This document shows, one piece after another, positions 49,226-58,035 of a stretch of 64,000 nt of DNA. Position numbers and translations under genes: made by a program. Each line of letters opens with the position of its first letter. The stretch's first letter is position 1. Source of the stretch: Luteimonas saliphila. Its GTDB lineage: Bacteria > Pseudomonadota > Gammaproteobacteria > Xanthomonadales > Xanthomonadaceae. The stretch lies in NCBI RefSeq assembly GCF_016774335.1, contig NZ_JAETWA010000046.1:1-64000 (forward strand), in the 5' to 3' direction. The notes under the pieces are model-generated. The model was given only the letters and a program-made list of their open reading frames with translations, was not told the DNA's origin and did not search any database.

Positions 49226-51058
49226 ATGAAGATCTCCTGCACGCGTCGTCCGCTGACCGCGTCCCTGCTCCTCGTCCTCGGCCTGGCGACGGGCGCGGCG
49301 GCGGCGGGCGAAACCTGCGAACTGAGCGGCGGCGGCGCCGGCGGCGCCGTTGCCGACCCCAGTGCCGATGCCTTCGCCTGCGGCCAGGGCGCGCAGGCCA
49401 CGGCCCCCAACGCCACTGCCGTCGGTGCGGACGCCACCGCCACCGGCTTCGCCGCCGTCGCCGTCGGCCTCGCCAGCGAGGCGACCGCGCAGGCGTCTAC
49501 CGCGATCGGCACATCGGCCGTGGCCGACGGTTACATGAGCACCGCACTGGGCGCCGGCTCCACCGCGAGCACCGCCGGCAGCGTCGCCTCGGGCAGCTAT
49601 TCGGTCGCCAGCGGCAACGGCGCGGTCGCGCTCGGCGGCTGGGTGGACACCAATGGCGACAACATCGTCGACATCGACGAACGCACCACGGCCAGCGGTT
49701 GGGACGCCACCGCCGTCGGCAACCGCGCCCAGGCCACCGGCACCGACAGCACCGCGCTGGGCGCGCGCAGCCAGGCGAGCGGCGGCTCCTCCCTCGCCAG
49801 TGGCGTCGGCAGCGCCGCCTCGGGGGCGAACAGCACCGCGCTGGGCTACGGCAGCATCGCCAGCGGCGACCTGAGCGTCGCCAGCGGCGCCAACAGCCAG
49901 GCGACCCAGGAAGCGGCCAGTGCGTTCGGCGTGCAGAGCGCGGCCACCGGCATCGGCGGCACCGCGCTGGGCTTCGCCAGCCAGAGCAGCGGCTTCCATT
50001 CGCTGGCCAGCGGCGGCTACGCCATCGCCAGCGGCGACTCGGCCACCGCGATCGGCTTCCAGAGTCATGCCTCCGGTGGCGGCGCGAACGCGCTGGGCGT
50101 GTTCGCCCTGGCCAGCGGCCTGTCGAGCACGGCCATCGGCACCAGCAGCCAGGCCACCAGCGATGGGGCGACGGCGATCGGCTTCGCGGCCGAGGCCTCC
50201 GGTGCCAACGCCACGGCGGCCGGGTACTTCAGCAGCGCCACCGGCAGCCAAGGCACCGCATTCGGCGCGATCAGCTCGGCGGCAGGTGCGCAGAGCACCG
50301 CGATCGGCGCGGTCTCCAGCGCCAGCGGCGATGCGGCCACCGCCTTGGGCCACACCAGCCTGGCCAGCGGCTTCGGCAGCACCGCCCTGGGCAACAGCAG
50401 CCAGGCCACCGCCAGCGGCAGCGTCGCATTGGGCTATGGATCGGTGGCGGACCGCAACGGCACGGTCTCGGTCGGCACCACGGTCAGCCAACGCCAGATC
50501 GTCAACGTCGCCGCCGGCACCCAGGGCACCGATGCGGTCAACCTCGATCAGCTGCAGGCCACGCTGGCCACGGCCAATGCCTACACCGACACGGCGGTCG
50601 CCACCGGCGGCACTGCCGCCAATGCCTACACCGACAACCGCGAAACCGCGATCCGCACCGACCTCGACGCCGGCGATGCCGCCACCCTCAGTGCGGCCAA
50701 CACCTACACCGACACCCGCATCGCCGACCTCGTCGGCTTCGACCCCAGTGCCCTCAACGGCCGCATGGACGCGCTCGAGGACCGCTTCGCCGACGTCGAC
50801 GGGCACCTGCATCGCCAGGACCGCCGCATCGACCGCCAAGGCGCGATGGGCGCGGCGATGCTCAACATGGCCATCAACGCCGCCGGCAGCAACAGCCCGC
50901 GCGGCCGTATCGCGGTGGGCGCCGGCTTCCACGGCGGCGAACAGGCGCTGTCGATCGGCTACGGCAGGCGCGTCGGGCAGCGCGCCTCGTTCTCGCTGGG
51001 CGGGGCCTTCAGCGGCGGCGAACGCTCGGGCGGCGTCGGCTTCGGCGTGGATCTGTAG
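49226..51058 (+). CDS. Trimeric autotransporter adhesin (YadA-like)
   Basis: 610 residues. Signal peptide LLLVLGLATGAAAAG, then a head of about 25 short repeats of the type [ST]-x-A-[ILV]-G-x-x-[SA]-x-A-x-G (ATGFAAVAVGLASEATAQASTAIG), interrupted at about 145-165 by a D-rich loop (DTNGDNIVDIDE). The neck/HIM motif RQIVNVAAGTQGTDAVNLDQL leads to a short coiled-coil stalk (about 450-540) and the YadA anchor (AMLNMAINAAGSNSPRGRIAVGAGFHGG...GVGFGVDL). Start 49226 is favoured by GGGAA spacing; ATG 49220 also in frame. It ends in Asp-Leu, unlike the usual Phe/Trp. A surface adhesin. Confidence 0.92.
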   Translation: MKISCTRRPLTASLLLVLGLATGAAAAGETCELSGGGAGGAVADPSADAFACGQGAQATAPNATAVGADATATGFAAVAVGLASEATAQASTAIGTSAVADGYMSTALGAGSTASTAGSVASGSYSVASGNGAVALGGWVDTNGDNIVDIDERTTASGWDATAVGNRAQATGTDSTALGARSQASGGSSLASGVGSAASGANSTALGYGSIASGDLSVASGANSQATQEAASAFGVQSAATGIGGTALGFASQSSGFHSLASGGYAIASGDSATAIGFQSHASGGGANALGVFALASGLSSTAIGTSSQATSDGATAIGFAAEASGANATAAGYFSSATGSQGTAFGAISSAAGAQSTAIGAVSSASGDAATALGHTSLASGFGSTALGNSSQATASGSVALGYGSVADRNGTVSVGTTVSQRQIVNVAAGTQGTDAVNLDQLQATLATANAYTDTAVATGGTAANAYTDNRETAIRTDLDAGDAATLSAANTYTDTRIADLVGFDPSALNGRMDALEDRFADVDGHLHRQDRRIDRQGAMGAAMLNMAINAAGSNSPRGRIAVGAGFHGGEQALSIGYGRRVGQRASFSLGGAFSGGERSGGVGFGVDL

Positions 51059-51104
51059 CCCGACGCGGCAGGCGGCGGCCCCCGGTCCGGGCCGCCCGTC
51101 CGCA

Positions 51105-51911
51105 TCAGTCCGCGGCCGGCGGGGGCAGGCGGAAGAACGCCGCCGCGGTCGCGGCGCTGGCGGCGGCGGTGGTCGTCACGTCCTCGCCGCGGTCGCGCGC
51201 CAGTTCCTCGACGATGTGCGGCAGGAAGGCCGGTTCGTTGCGGCGCTCCTTCGGCATCGGCCGGAGCGTGCGCGGCAGCAGGTAGGGCGCGTCGGTTTCC
51301 ACCATCAGCCGGTGGGCCGGGATGTTCTTCACGATCTCGCGCAGGTGCGCGCCGCGACGTTCGTCGCACAGCCAGCCGGTGATGCCGATGTGCCAGTCCT
51401 GGTCGAGGTAGTCGAACAGCTCCTCGCGCGTGCCGGTGAAGCAGTGCACCACCGCCGGACCGAGCTTGCCGTCGAACCCGCGCATGATCGCCATGAAATC
51501 GGCATGCGCGTCGCGCTGGTGCAGGAACAGCGGCTTGCCGGTGTCGACGCCGATCTGCAGCTGGCGTTCGAAGGCCTTGCGCTGCGCCGGGCGCGGGGAG
51601 AAATCGCGGAAGTAGTCGAGGCCGGTCTCGCCCACGGCGACCACTTCGGCGTGCGCGTGCAGCGCGCGCAGTTCGGCATCGCACTCGTCGGTGTACTCGA
51701 CCGCGTGGTGCGGGTGCACGCCCGCGGTGGCGGACAGCACGCCCGGATGCGCCTGCGCGAGCGCCAGCGCCCGCGGCGAGTGTTCGCGGCTGGCGCCGGT
51801 GACTACCATGCGCGCAACGCCGGCCTCGCGGGCACGCGTGAGAACCGCGTCGCGGTCGCGGTCGAAGCTGTCGTGGGTGAGGTTGGCGCCGATGTCGATG
51901 AGCGTGTGCAT
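51105..51911 (-). CDS. tatD: TatD-family metal-dependent DNase
   Basis: 268 residues. TIM-barrel hydrolase with metal ligands: IDIGANLTH at the N-terminus, VAVGETGLDYFRD, PLFLHQRDA, VVHCFTG and VETDAPYLLPR. The family acts as 3'-5' exonuclease on single-stranded DNA and in quality control. Its start codon and ribosome site lie in one arm of the inverted repeat shared with hrpB. Confidence 0.94.
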   Translation of the reverse strand: MHTLIDIGANLTHDSFDRDRDAVLTRAREAGVARMVVTGASREHSPRALALAQAHPGVLSATAGVHPHHAVEYTDECDAELRALHAHAEVVAVGETGLDYFRDFSPRPAQRKAFERQLQIGVDTGKPLFLHQRDAHADFMAIMRGFDGKLGPAVVHCFTGTREELFDYLDQDWHIGITGWLCDERRGAHLREIVKNIPAHRLMVETDAPYLLPRTLRPMPKERRNEPAFLPHIVEELARDRGEDVTTTAAASAATAAAFFRLPPPAAD

Positions 51912-52033
51912 CCTCCTATTGTAGGGGCGCCTTCAGGCGCGACCTGCCGCGACCTCCTCGTGACGCCTCGTTCCGCCTGCGTCGTCGACGCAGCCAGGGT
52001 CGCGCCTGAAGGCGCTCCTACAATAGGAGGATG
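51909..52033. repeat. 36-bp inverted repeat spanning both divergent start regions
   Basis: The arms 51909-51944 and 51998-52033 are inverted copies with one mismatch. Each arm contains, in the direction of its gene, the REP-like motif GGCGCGCCTGAAGGCGCTCC-type core, TACAAT, AGGAGG and the ATG. The 53-base loop between them has another hairpin (GCGTCGTCGACGC). So tatD and hrpB have identical 5' control sequence. Confidence 0.92.
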
Positions 52034-54538
52034 ACGTTTCCCATTGCCTCGCTGCTGCCGGAGATCGTGCGCAGCCTCGGCGCGCATCCGCGGCTGGTGC
52101 TGGAAGCGCCGCCCGGCGCCGGCAAGACCACGCAGGTGCCGCTGGCGCTGCTCGACGCGCCGTGGCTCGCCGGCCGCAGGATCGTGATGCTCGAGCCGCG
52201 CCGCGTCGCCGCGCGCAGCGCCGCGACGTTCATGGCGCGGCAACTGGGCGGGGAGGTCGGCGACACGATCGGCTACCGCATCCGCTTCGAGACGCGGGTG
52301 TCCGCCCGTACCCGGATCGAGGTGGTCACCGAAGGCATCCTCACCCGGATGCTGCAGGACGATCCTATGCTCGAGGGCATCGGTGCGCTGCTGTTCGACG
52401 AATTCCACGAACGGCACCTGGCCGGCGACCTGGGCCTTGCGCTGGCGCTCGACGTGCAGTCCGGCCTGCGCGAGGACCTGCGGATCGTGGCGATGTCGGC
52501 CACGCTCGACGGCGAGCGCCTGGCGCAATGCCTGGATGCGCCGCGCCTGTCCAGCCGGGGCCGCAGCTTCCCGGTGGCGATCGAGCATGTCCCCGCGCGT
52601 CGCGACGAGGCGCTCGCGGTGCAGGTGCGGCGCGCGGTCGAACACGCGCTCGCGCGCCATCCTGGCGACGTGCTGGTGTTCCTGCCGGGACGGCGCGAGA
52701 TCGCCCAGCTCGAGGCGGCGCTCGCGCAGGCCGGGACCGGCGCGCATGCGGCCGAGGTCGAGGTGCTGGCGCTGCATGGCGACCTGCCGGTCGAGCAGCA
52801 GGCGCGCGTGCTGCAGGCGGCCGGCGACGGCCGTCGGCGCGTGGTGCTGGCGACCAATGTCGCCGAATCCAGCGTCACCCTGCCGGGCGTGTGCGTGGTG
52901 GTCGATACGGGGTTGGCGCGCGAACCGCGCTACGACCCCAACAGTGGTTTCTCGCGGCTCGACGCGGTGCCGATCTCGCAGGCCTCGGCCGACCAGCGCG
53001 CGGGCCGCGCCGGTCGCGTCGCGGAGGGTTTCGCCTACCGCCTGTGGCCGGCGTCGCAGCGGCTGGAGCCGCAGCGACGGCCCGAAATCATGCAGGTCGA
53101 ACTGGCAGGACTGGCGCTGGAACTCGCCGCCTGGGGCGATGCCGACCTGCGCTTCGTCGATCCGCCGCCGCCCGGTGCGATGGCTGCGGCACGCGAGTTG
53201 CTGCAGCGGCTCGATGCGCTCGATGCGCAGGCGCGCATCACCCCGCATGGGCGGCGCATGCTCGCGTTCGGCACCCATCCGCGGCTGGCGGCGATGCTGC
53301 TGGCGGCGCGCGACGCCAGCGAGCGCGCGCTGGCCTGCGACCTCGCTGCGCTGGTGGAGGCGCGCGATCCGATGCGCGCGCGCAGCGACGGCTGGCGCGA
53401 GCGCTGGCTGGCGCTGGCCGCGTTCCGCGGTGGCCGCGCCGGCGGCGACGATGCCCATCGCGGCACGCTGGCGACGGTGGACGCCGCGGCGAAACAGTGG
53501 CGGCGCCGCGCCGGCGCGCCCGCACCGCCGCGCGCCGACCTGCCGGCGCACGCGCTCGGCGACCTGCTCGCGCACGCCTTCCCCGATCGCATCGGCCGGG
53601 TCCACCCGCGCGATCCCCAGCGCTACCAGCTCGGCAACGGGCGGATGGCGCGGCTCGCCGACGACAGCACGCTGCGCGGCGAGCCGTGGATCGTCGCCAG
53701 CGAGCTGCGCTTCGAGACGAAGGATTCGCTGGTGCTGCGTGGCGCGCCGGTCGACGAGGCGCGGCTGCGCGAGGACTTCGCCGCGCACTTCGTCGAATGC
53801 GACGAGGTGCGCTGGGATGCAGGCAGGCGCGCGCTGGTGGCCGAGCGCGTGCGCCGCTTCGACGGCATCGTGCTCGATGCGCGGCCCGCCGGGCGCGTCG
53901 ATCCGGTGCTGGCGGCGCAGGCCCTGAGCGACGCGGTGGCCACGCTCGGCCTCGACGCCCTGCCCTGGAGCGAAGGCCTGCGGCAGTGGCGCGCGCGGGT
54001 GCAGTCGCTGCGCGCCTGGATGCCGGAACTGGGGCTGCCCGACCTGTCCGAGGACGCGCTGCTGGCCACCCGCGACGACTGGCTGCGGCCCCTGTTCGCC
54101 GGCGCGACCCGGCTCGACGCGCTGTCGGCCGAAACGTTCGCCGAGACCCTGCGCGCGCGGCTCGACTGGGCGTTGCGCCAGCGCATCGAGCAGCTCGCCC
54201 CGGTGCGCATCACCGTGCCCTCCGGGCAGGAGCGGCGGGTCGACTACGCGCTGGCCGCGGACGGCACGCCGCAGGCGCCGGTGCTCGCGGTCAAGCTGCA
54301 GGAACTGTTCGGCCTGGCCGAAACCCCGCGCATCGCTGACGGCCGGGTGCCGCTCACCCTGCACCTGCTCTCGCCCGCCGGGCGGCCGCTGCAGGTCACC
54401 CAGGACCTGCGCGGATTCTGGGAACGCACCTATCCGGAAGTGCGCAGGGAGATGAAGGGGCGGTATCCGCGGCATCCTTGGCCGGAAGACCCCTGGAACG
54501 CGGTGGCGACGCATCGGGCGAAGCCGCGGGGGACTTGA
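52031..54538 (+). CDS. hrpB: ATP-dependent RNA helicase HrpB
   Basis: 835 residues. DEAH-box-type helicase: Walker A GAPPGAGKTTQVPLALL region near 30-38, DEFHER motif near 119, SATLDGERL, motif IV LVFLPGRREI, LATNVAESSVTLPGV and QRAGRAGRVAEG, followed by winged-helix and the HrpB-specific C-terminal domain (LTLHLLSPAGRPLQVTQDLRGFWERTYPEVRREMKGRYPRHPWPEDP pattern). The exact RNA target in bacteria is not settled. It is divergent from tatD and uses the same AGGAGG-ATG arm. Confidence 0.95.
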   Translation: MTFPIASLLPEIVRSLGAHPRLVLEAPPGAGKTTQVPLALLDAPWLAGRRIVMLEPRRVAARSAATFMARQLGGEVGDTIGYRIRFETRVSARTRIEVVTEGILTRMLQDDPMLEGIGALLFDEFHERHLAGDLGLALALDVQSGLREDLRIVAMSATLDGERLAQCLDAPRLSSRGRSFPVAIEHVPARRDEALAVQVRRAVEHALARHPGDVLVFLPGRREIAQLEAALAQAGTGAHAAEVEVLALHGDLPVEQQARVLQAAGDGRRRVVLATNVAESSVTLPGVCVVVDTGLAREPRYDPNSGFSRLDAVPISQASADQRAGRAGRVAEGFAYRLWPASQRLEPQRRPEIMQVELAGLALELAAWGDADLRFVDPPPPGAMAAARELLQRLDALDAQARITPHGRRMLAFGTHPRLAAMLLAARDASERALACDLAALVEARDPMRARSDGWRERWLALAAFRGGRAGGDDAHRGTLATVDAAAKQWRRRAGAPAPPRADLPAHALGDLLAHAFPDRIGRVHPRDPQRYQLGNGRMARLADDSTLRGEPWIVASELRFETKDSLVLRGAPVDEARLREDFAAHFVECDEVRWDAGRRALVAERVRRFDGIVLDARPAGRVDPVLAAQALSDAVATLGLDALPWSEGLRQWRARVQSLRAWMPELGLPDLSEDALLATRDDWLRPLFAGATRLDALSAETFAETLRARLDWALRQRIEQLAPVRITVPSGQERRVDYALAADGTPQAPVLAVKLQELFGLAETPRIADGRVPLTLHLLSPAGRPLQVTQDLRGFWERTYPEVRREMKGRYPRHPWPEDPWNAVATHRAKPRGT

Positions 54539-54685
54539 GCGATGCTGGCGGTCGCTTCATTGGCATCGCCCGTGGCGACGGTGCAAGAGTCTCGCTCCCG
54601 GGAGGTACGCGCGGCGCGCTCACGCCGCGGCGACGCGGCCTGCCGCAGACTACGATCGCATTGGACACGCCTTCAGGATCACCCC

Positions 54686-55045
54686 ATGAGCAGACTCGAT
54701 TCGTATTCCGGCAAGGTGATGGACCTGGTCGGCCAGGTCGGCGACAGCCTCCGCACCTCGCTGCCGGGCACCACCGGCAAGTGGCTGCAGACCGGGGCCG
54801 CGCTGGGCGTGGCCAGGACCGGCAGCCGCGTGGTGGGCAACTTCATCCGCCGCAATCCGGCGGTGGCCGTCGCGGCAGCGGTCGGTGCCGGCGCGATCTG
54901 GTTCGCGGTCCATCGTCACCGCAACAAGCAGCAGGCCGAGGGTGAGGTGATCGAGGGCAAGGCCCGGCGCATCGAGCCGCGACGCACGCCGCGCAAGACG
55001 ACCACGCGCCGCGCACCGCGCGCCAAAAGCGGCGCCGAAGAATAG
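54686..55045 (+). CDS. Small membrane-associated basic protein
   Basis: 119 residues, ATG 54686 with AGGA nine bases upstream. Middle section NPAVAVAAAVGAGAIWFAVH (about 68-88) is a probable single TM or membrane-dipping helix, preceded by a Gly-rich stretch (GKWLQTGAALGVARTGSRVVGNFIRR) and followed by a strongly basic tail (RRTPRKTTTRRAPRAKSG). It resembles small ElaB/DUF883-like or 'YtxH-like' membrane proteins in plan but not clearly in sequence. Function unknown. Confidence 0.7.
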   Translation: MSRLDSYSGKVMDLVGQVGDSLRTSLPGTTGKWLQTGAALGVARTGSRVVGNFIRRNPAVAVAAAVGAGAIWFAVHRHRNKQQAEGEVIEGKARRIEPRRTPRKTTTRRAPRAKSGAEE

Positions 55046-55109
55046 AGTCCCGTTCCCGACGCATCCGCCCTCGCGCCACACCCGGCGCGACCCTGCGGCC
55101 GTCCTCGCG

Positions 55110-56210
55110 TCAGACCGGCGCTTCGGGCAGTTCCAGCACGAAACAGGCGCCGCCGCCTTCGCGGTCCTCGTAGCGAAGTTCGCCCCCTAGCGCGCCGATG
55201 ATCTGCCGCGCCAGCGACAAGCCCAGTCCGGTCGAGTCGGCGTCGGTCGCATGGTCGCCGGTGTTGATGCGGAAGAACGGGGTGAACAGCGACGACTGCT
55301 GCGCCGGCGGGATCCCCGGGCCCCGGTCCTCCACCCGCAGCTGGCGGAAGCCCGGCGCCCCGGGCCGCACCGACAGATCGATGTCGCTGCCCGGCGCGTA
55401 CTTGATCGCGTTGCTGATCAGGTTCTCGCACACCTGGCGCAGCACCAGCGGATCGATCGCGACGTCGACTTCCTCCATCGCCAGGATCCGCAGGCGCGCG
55501 CCGCGGTGCTCCAGTTGCAGCGCATAGCGCTGCTCCACCCAGCGCACCAGGTCGCCCAGGCACGCGCTCGCCGGCGCGCTGTCGCCCTGCGAACGGACCG
55601 AGGCCTGCGTCTCCAGGTAGCGGCGGATGTAGCCCAGCGCGTCCTGGGCGCTGTCGCGCACCATCTCCAGGTAGCGCGGGATGCGGTCCTCGCGGGTCTG
55701 GCCGGTGATCAGCAGGTCGCTGGCGAAGAAGATGCTGGTCAGCGGGTTCTTCAGATCGTGCGCGACCAGGTTCACCAGCTCCTGGCGCTCGCGCGCGACG
55801 CGCTCGAGCCGGTCGCGGGTGAGCTTCAGGCCGATGTGCGCCTGCACCCGCGCCAGCAGCTCCTCGGGCATGAACGGCTTGGTGACGTAATCGACCGCGC
55901 CCGAATCGAACGCGCGCAACAGCAGGTCGCGGTCGTGGGCGGCGGTGAGGAACACCACCGGCAGCCCGGACCACGCCGGATTCTGGCGCACTTCCTCCAG
56001 CAGGTCGAAGCCGTCCATCCCCGGCATCATCATGTCCAGCAGCATCAGGTCGGGGGGCTGATGCTCCAGCCGCCGCAGCGCGTCCTCGCCGCTCTCGGCG
56101 GTATGCACGGCGTAGCCCTGGCGCGACAGCAGCGCGCTGATGATGCGCAGGTTGGACGGCTGATCGTCGACGACGAGCACCCGTCCGGCGTTGTTCTTCG
56201 CGTTCGGCAT
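55110..56210 (-). CDS. Hybrid response regulator-histidine kinase (REC-HisKA-HATPase)
   Basis: 366 residues. Receiver domain first (about 10-125; RVLVVDDQPSNL, phospho-Asp in DLMLLDMMMPGMDG, Lys in VTKPFMPEEL), then HisKA with phospho-His in NLVAHDLKNPLTSI, and HATPase with N box CENLISNAIKYAP, G1 DRGPGIPP and G2 STGLGLSLARQII. No membrane segment, so it takes its input from another kinase through the receiver. Alone in its unit. Start 56208-56210 has GGAG upstream. Confidence 0.92.
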   Translation of the reverse strand: MPNAKNNAGRVLVVDDQPSNLRIISALLSRQGYAVHTAESGEDALRRLEHQPPDLMLLDMMMPGMDGFDLLEEVRQNPAWSGLPVVFLTAAHDRDLLLRAFDSGAVDYVTKPFMPEELLARVQAHIGLKLTRDRLERVARERQELVNLVAHDLKNPLTSIFFASDLLITGQTREDRIPRYLEMVRDSAQDALGYIRRYLETQASVRSQGDSAPASACLGDLVRWVEQRYALQLEHRGARLRILAMEEVDVAIDPLVLRQVCENLISNAIKYAPGSDIDLSVRPGAPGFRQLRVEDRGPGIPPAQQSSLFTPFFRINTGDHATDADSTGLGLSLARQIIGALGGELRYEDREGGGACFVLELPEAPV

Positions 56211-56271
56211 GGCGCTCCGGCTGTCCCCTGCGACCGACGGGTTGCCGGCCGCGGCCCCCGGACCGGAAACG

Positions 56272-56874
56272 TTAGCAGACCGTCCGACCGCGGGGAATCG
56301 GCACAGTCGGCGTGCGCCGGCCGGTGATGTCCTGGCCATCATCGACGAGGCGCCACGCACCGGGCGCGAGCGCGCCCAGCGCATGTGCGCCGATCGCCAC
56401 GCGCACCAGTCGCAGCGTGGGCAGCCCGACCGCGGCCGTCATGCGCCGCACCTGGCGGTTACGGCCTTCGCCGATCGCCAGCCGCAGCCAGGCGTCCGGC
56501 ACGGTCTTGCGGAAACGCACCGGCGGGTCGCGCGGCCACAGCGCCGGCGGCTCGACCAGTTCCGCCTCGGCCGGACGCGTGCGCCCGTCGGCAAGCTCGA
56601 CACCGCCGCGCAGCGCGTCGAGCTGCGCGGGCGACGGCGTGCCTTCCACCTGCACCAGGTAGGCCTTGGCCAGCTTGTGGCGCGGGTCGGTGATGCGGTG
56701 CGCGAGCGTGCCGTCGTCGGTCAGCAGCAGCAGGCCTTCGCTGTCGTGGTCGAGCCTGCCGGCGGGATACACCCCCGCCGGCAGGCCGAATCCCGCCAGC
56801 GTGGGACGCGGCGGCGTGCTGCGATCGGTGAACTGGCAGAGCACGCCGTAGGGTTTGTTGAAGGCGATGAGCAC
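56272..56874 (-). CDS. rluE: rRNA large-subunit pseudouridine synthase, RluE-like
   Basis: 200 residues. RsuA/RluE family without an S4 domain: start MLIAFNKPYGVLCQF, catalytic motif AGRLDHDSEGLLLLTDDG (Asp near 42), HKLAKAYLVQVEG and EGRNRQVRRMTAAVGLPTLRLVRV. RluE modifies U2457 of 23S rRNA in E. coli. The C-terminal about 20 residues are an extra basic tail. It stands alone; the 56875-57081 gap shows nothing notable. Confidence 0.9.
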   Translation of the reverse strand: MLIAFNKPYGVLCQFTDRSTPPRPTLAGFGLPAGVYPAGRLDHDSEGLLLLTDDGTLAHRITDPRHKLAKAYLVQVEGTPSPAQLDALRGGVELADGRTRPAEAELVEPPALWPRDPPVRFRKTVPDAWLRLAIGEGRNRQVRRMTAAVGLPTLRLVRVAIGAHALGALAPGAWRLVDDGQDITGRRTPTVPIPRGRTVC

Positions 56875-57081
56875 GGCGGTGATTCGTGGATGGGTGACGG
56901 GCGATTCGTCCGTGCGGCGCAGCCGGCGCGCCGGCGCGACACTGTGCGGGCGTCGCGCCGAAGTGGGTCAAGTGCGGTGCTGGGGAGGCCTCGGCATTGC
57001 AAGGCTTACGTCCGCAAGGGCGAGAACGCGCGCGTCGGAGGGTCTCGCCCGCGCGCGGTGATGGTCCCTCGGGCGTGAGGG

Positions 57082-57969
57082 TTACTCGCGGGCGGGCTTC
57101 ACGAACCGCAACGTCATCCGGTCGCTCTCGCCGATCGCCTGGTACTTCTCCGCATCCGCGGCGTCGTGGTTGTTGCCGGGCGGCAGGGTCCACACACCGT
57201 TGGGGTGGTCCTTCGTATCCTTCGGATTGGCGTTGACCTCGCTCCTGGCGTCCAGCCTGAAGCCCGCCGCCTCGGCCATCGCGATCACCTGCGCCTCGCC
57301 GACGTAGCCGCTCTTGTCGTCCGCCGGCACGTCGGCCTTGGCCCGATGCTCGACCACGCCGAGCACGCCGCCGGGCTTGAGCACCTCGAAGAAGCCGTTG
57401 AACATGCCTTCGGCCTGGCCGCTGCCGCGCCAGTTGTGGACGTTGCGGAAGGTCAGGACGAGGTCGGCGGTGCCGGGCTCGCCGAACTTCGGCGCGGCCG
57501 GGTCGTAGGCCACGATGGTGGCGGCGTCGAAGCGGGTGGGCGCGTCGGCGAACTTCTTCTCCAGGCCGTCCTTGCCGCGCTGCTGGTAGTCGCGGCCGCG
57601 GCCTTCCGGCAGTGCCGCCGGATCGACGATGGCGGCGACATAGTTGCCGTCCTTGCGCAGGTATGGCGCGAGGATCTCGGCGTACCAGCCGCCGCCGGGG
57701 GTGATCTCGACCACGGTCTGGTCCGGTTTGAGGCCGAAGAACGCCAGGGTCTGGGCGGGATGCCGGTACGCGTCGCGCGCGCGGTTCTCCTCGCTGCGCC
57801 AGTCGCCGGCGAGGATCGCCTGCATCGTGGCATCCGCCGCGGCGGCCGGTTCGGCCTGCGCAGGCGCAGGGGGCGTATCGGCTGCGGTCGCGGTGAGCCC
57901 GGCGCTGGCCAGGGCGAGGGCGAGCAGCGAGGTCGCGAGCGTGGACGGAATGGAGGGTGAGCGGCGCAT
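57082..57969 (-). CDS. Exported SAM-dependent methyltransferase-like protein
   Basis: 295 residues, ATG at 57967-57969 with GGAG upstream. Sec signal peptide (TLATSLLALALASAGLTATAA), unusual for a methyltransferase. The fold is recognisable: QTVVEITPGGGWYAEILAPYLR (SAM loop), IVDPAALPEG, ADLVLTFRNVHNW and LKPGGVLGVVEHR. This matches the predicted-methyltransferase family COG4798, whose members are often exported and have no known reaction. SAM is not expected in the periplasm, so it may bind another ligand. Confidence 0.87.
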   Translation of the reverse strand: MRRSPSIPSTLATSLLALALASAGLTATAADTPPAPAQAEPAAAADATMQAILAGDWRSEENRARDAYRHPAQTLAFFGLKPDQTVVEITPGGGWYAEILAPYLRKDGNYVAAIVDPAALPEGRGRDYQQRGKDGLEKKFADAPTRFDAATIVAYDPAAPKFGEPGTADLVLTFRNVHNWRGSGQAEGMFNGFFEVLKPGGVLGVVEHRAKADVPADDKSGYVGEAQVIAMAEAAGFRLDARSEVNANPKDTKDHPNGVWTLPPGNNHDAADAEKYQAIGESDRMTLRFVKPARE

Positions 57970-58035
57970 CGGGAATCTCCGGACGGAAACGAACGCGCAG
58001 CCTGCCACATCACCGCGTACGCCGGCGTGGTGGCC

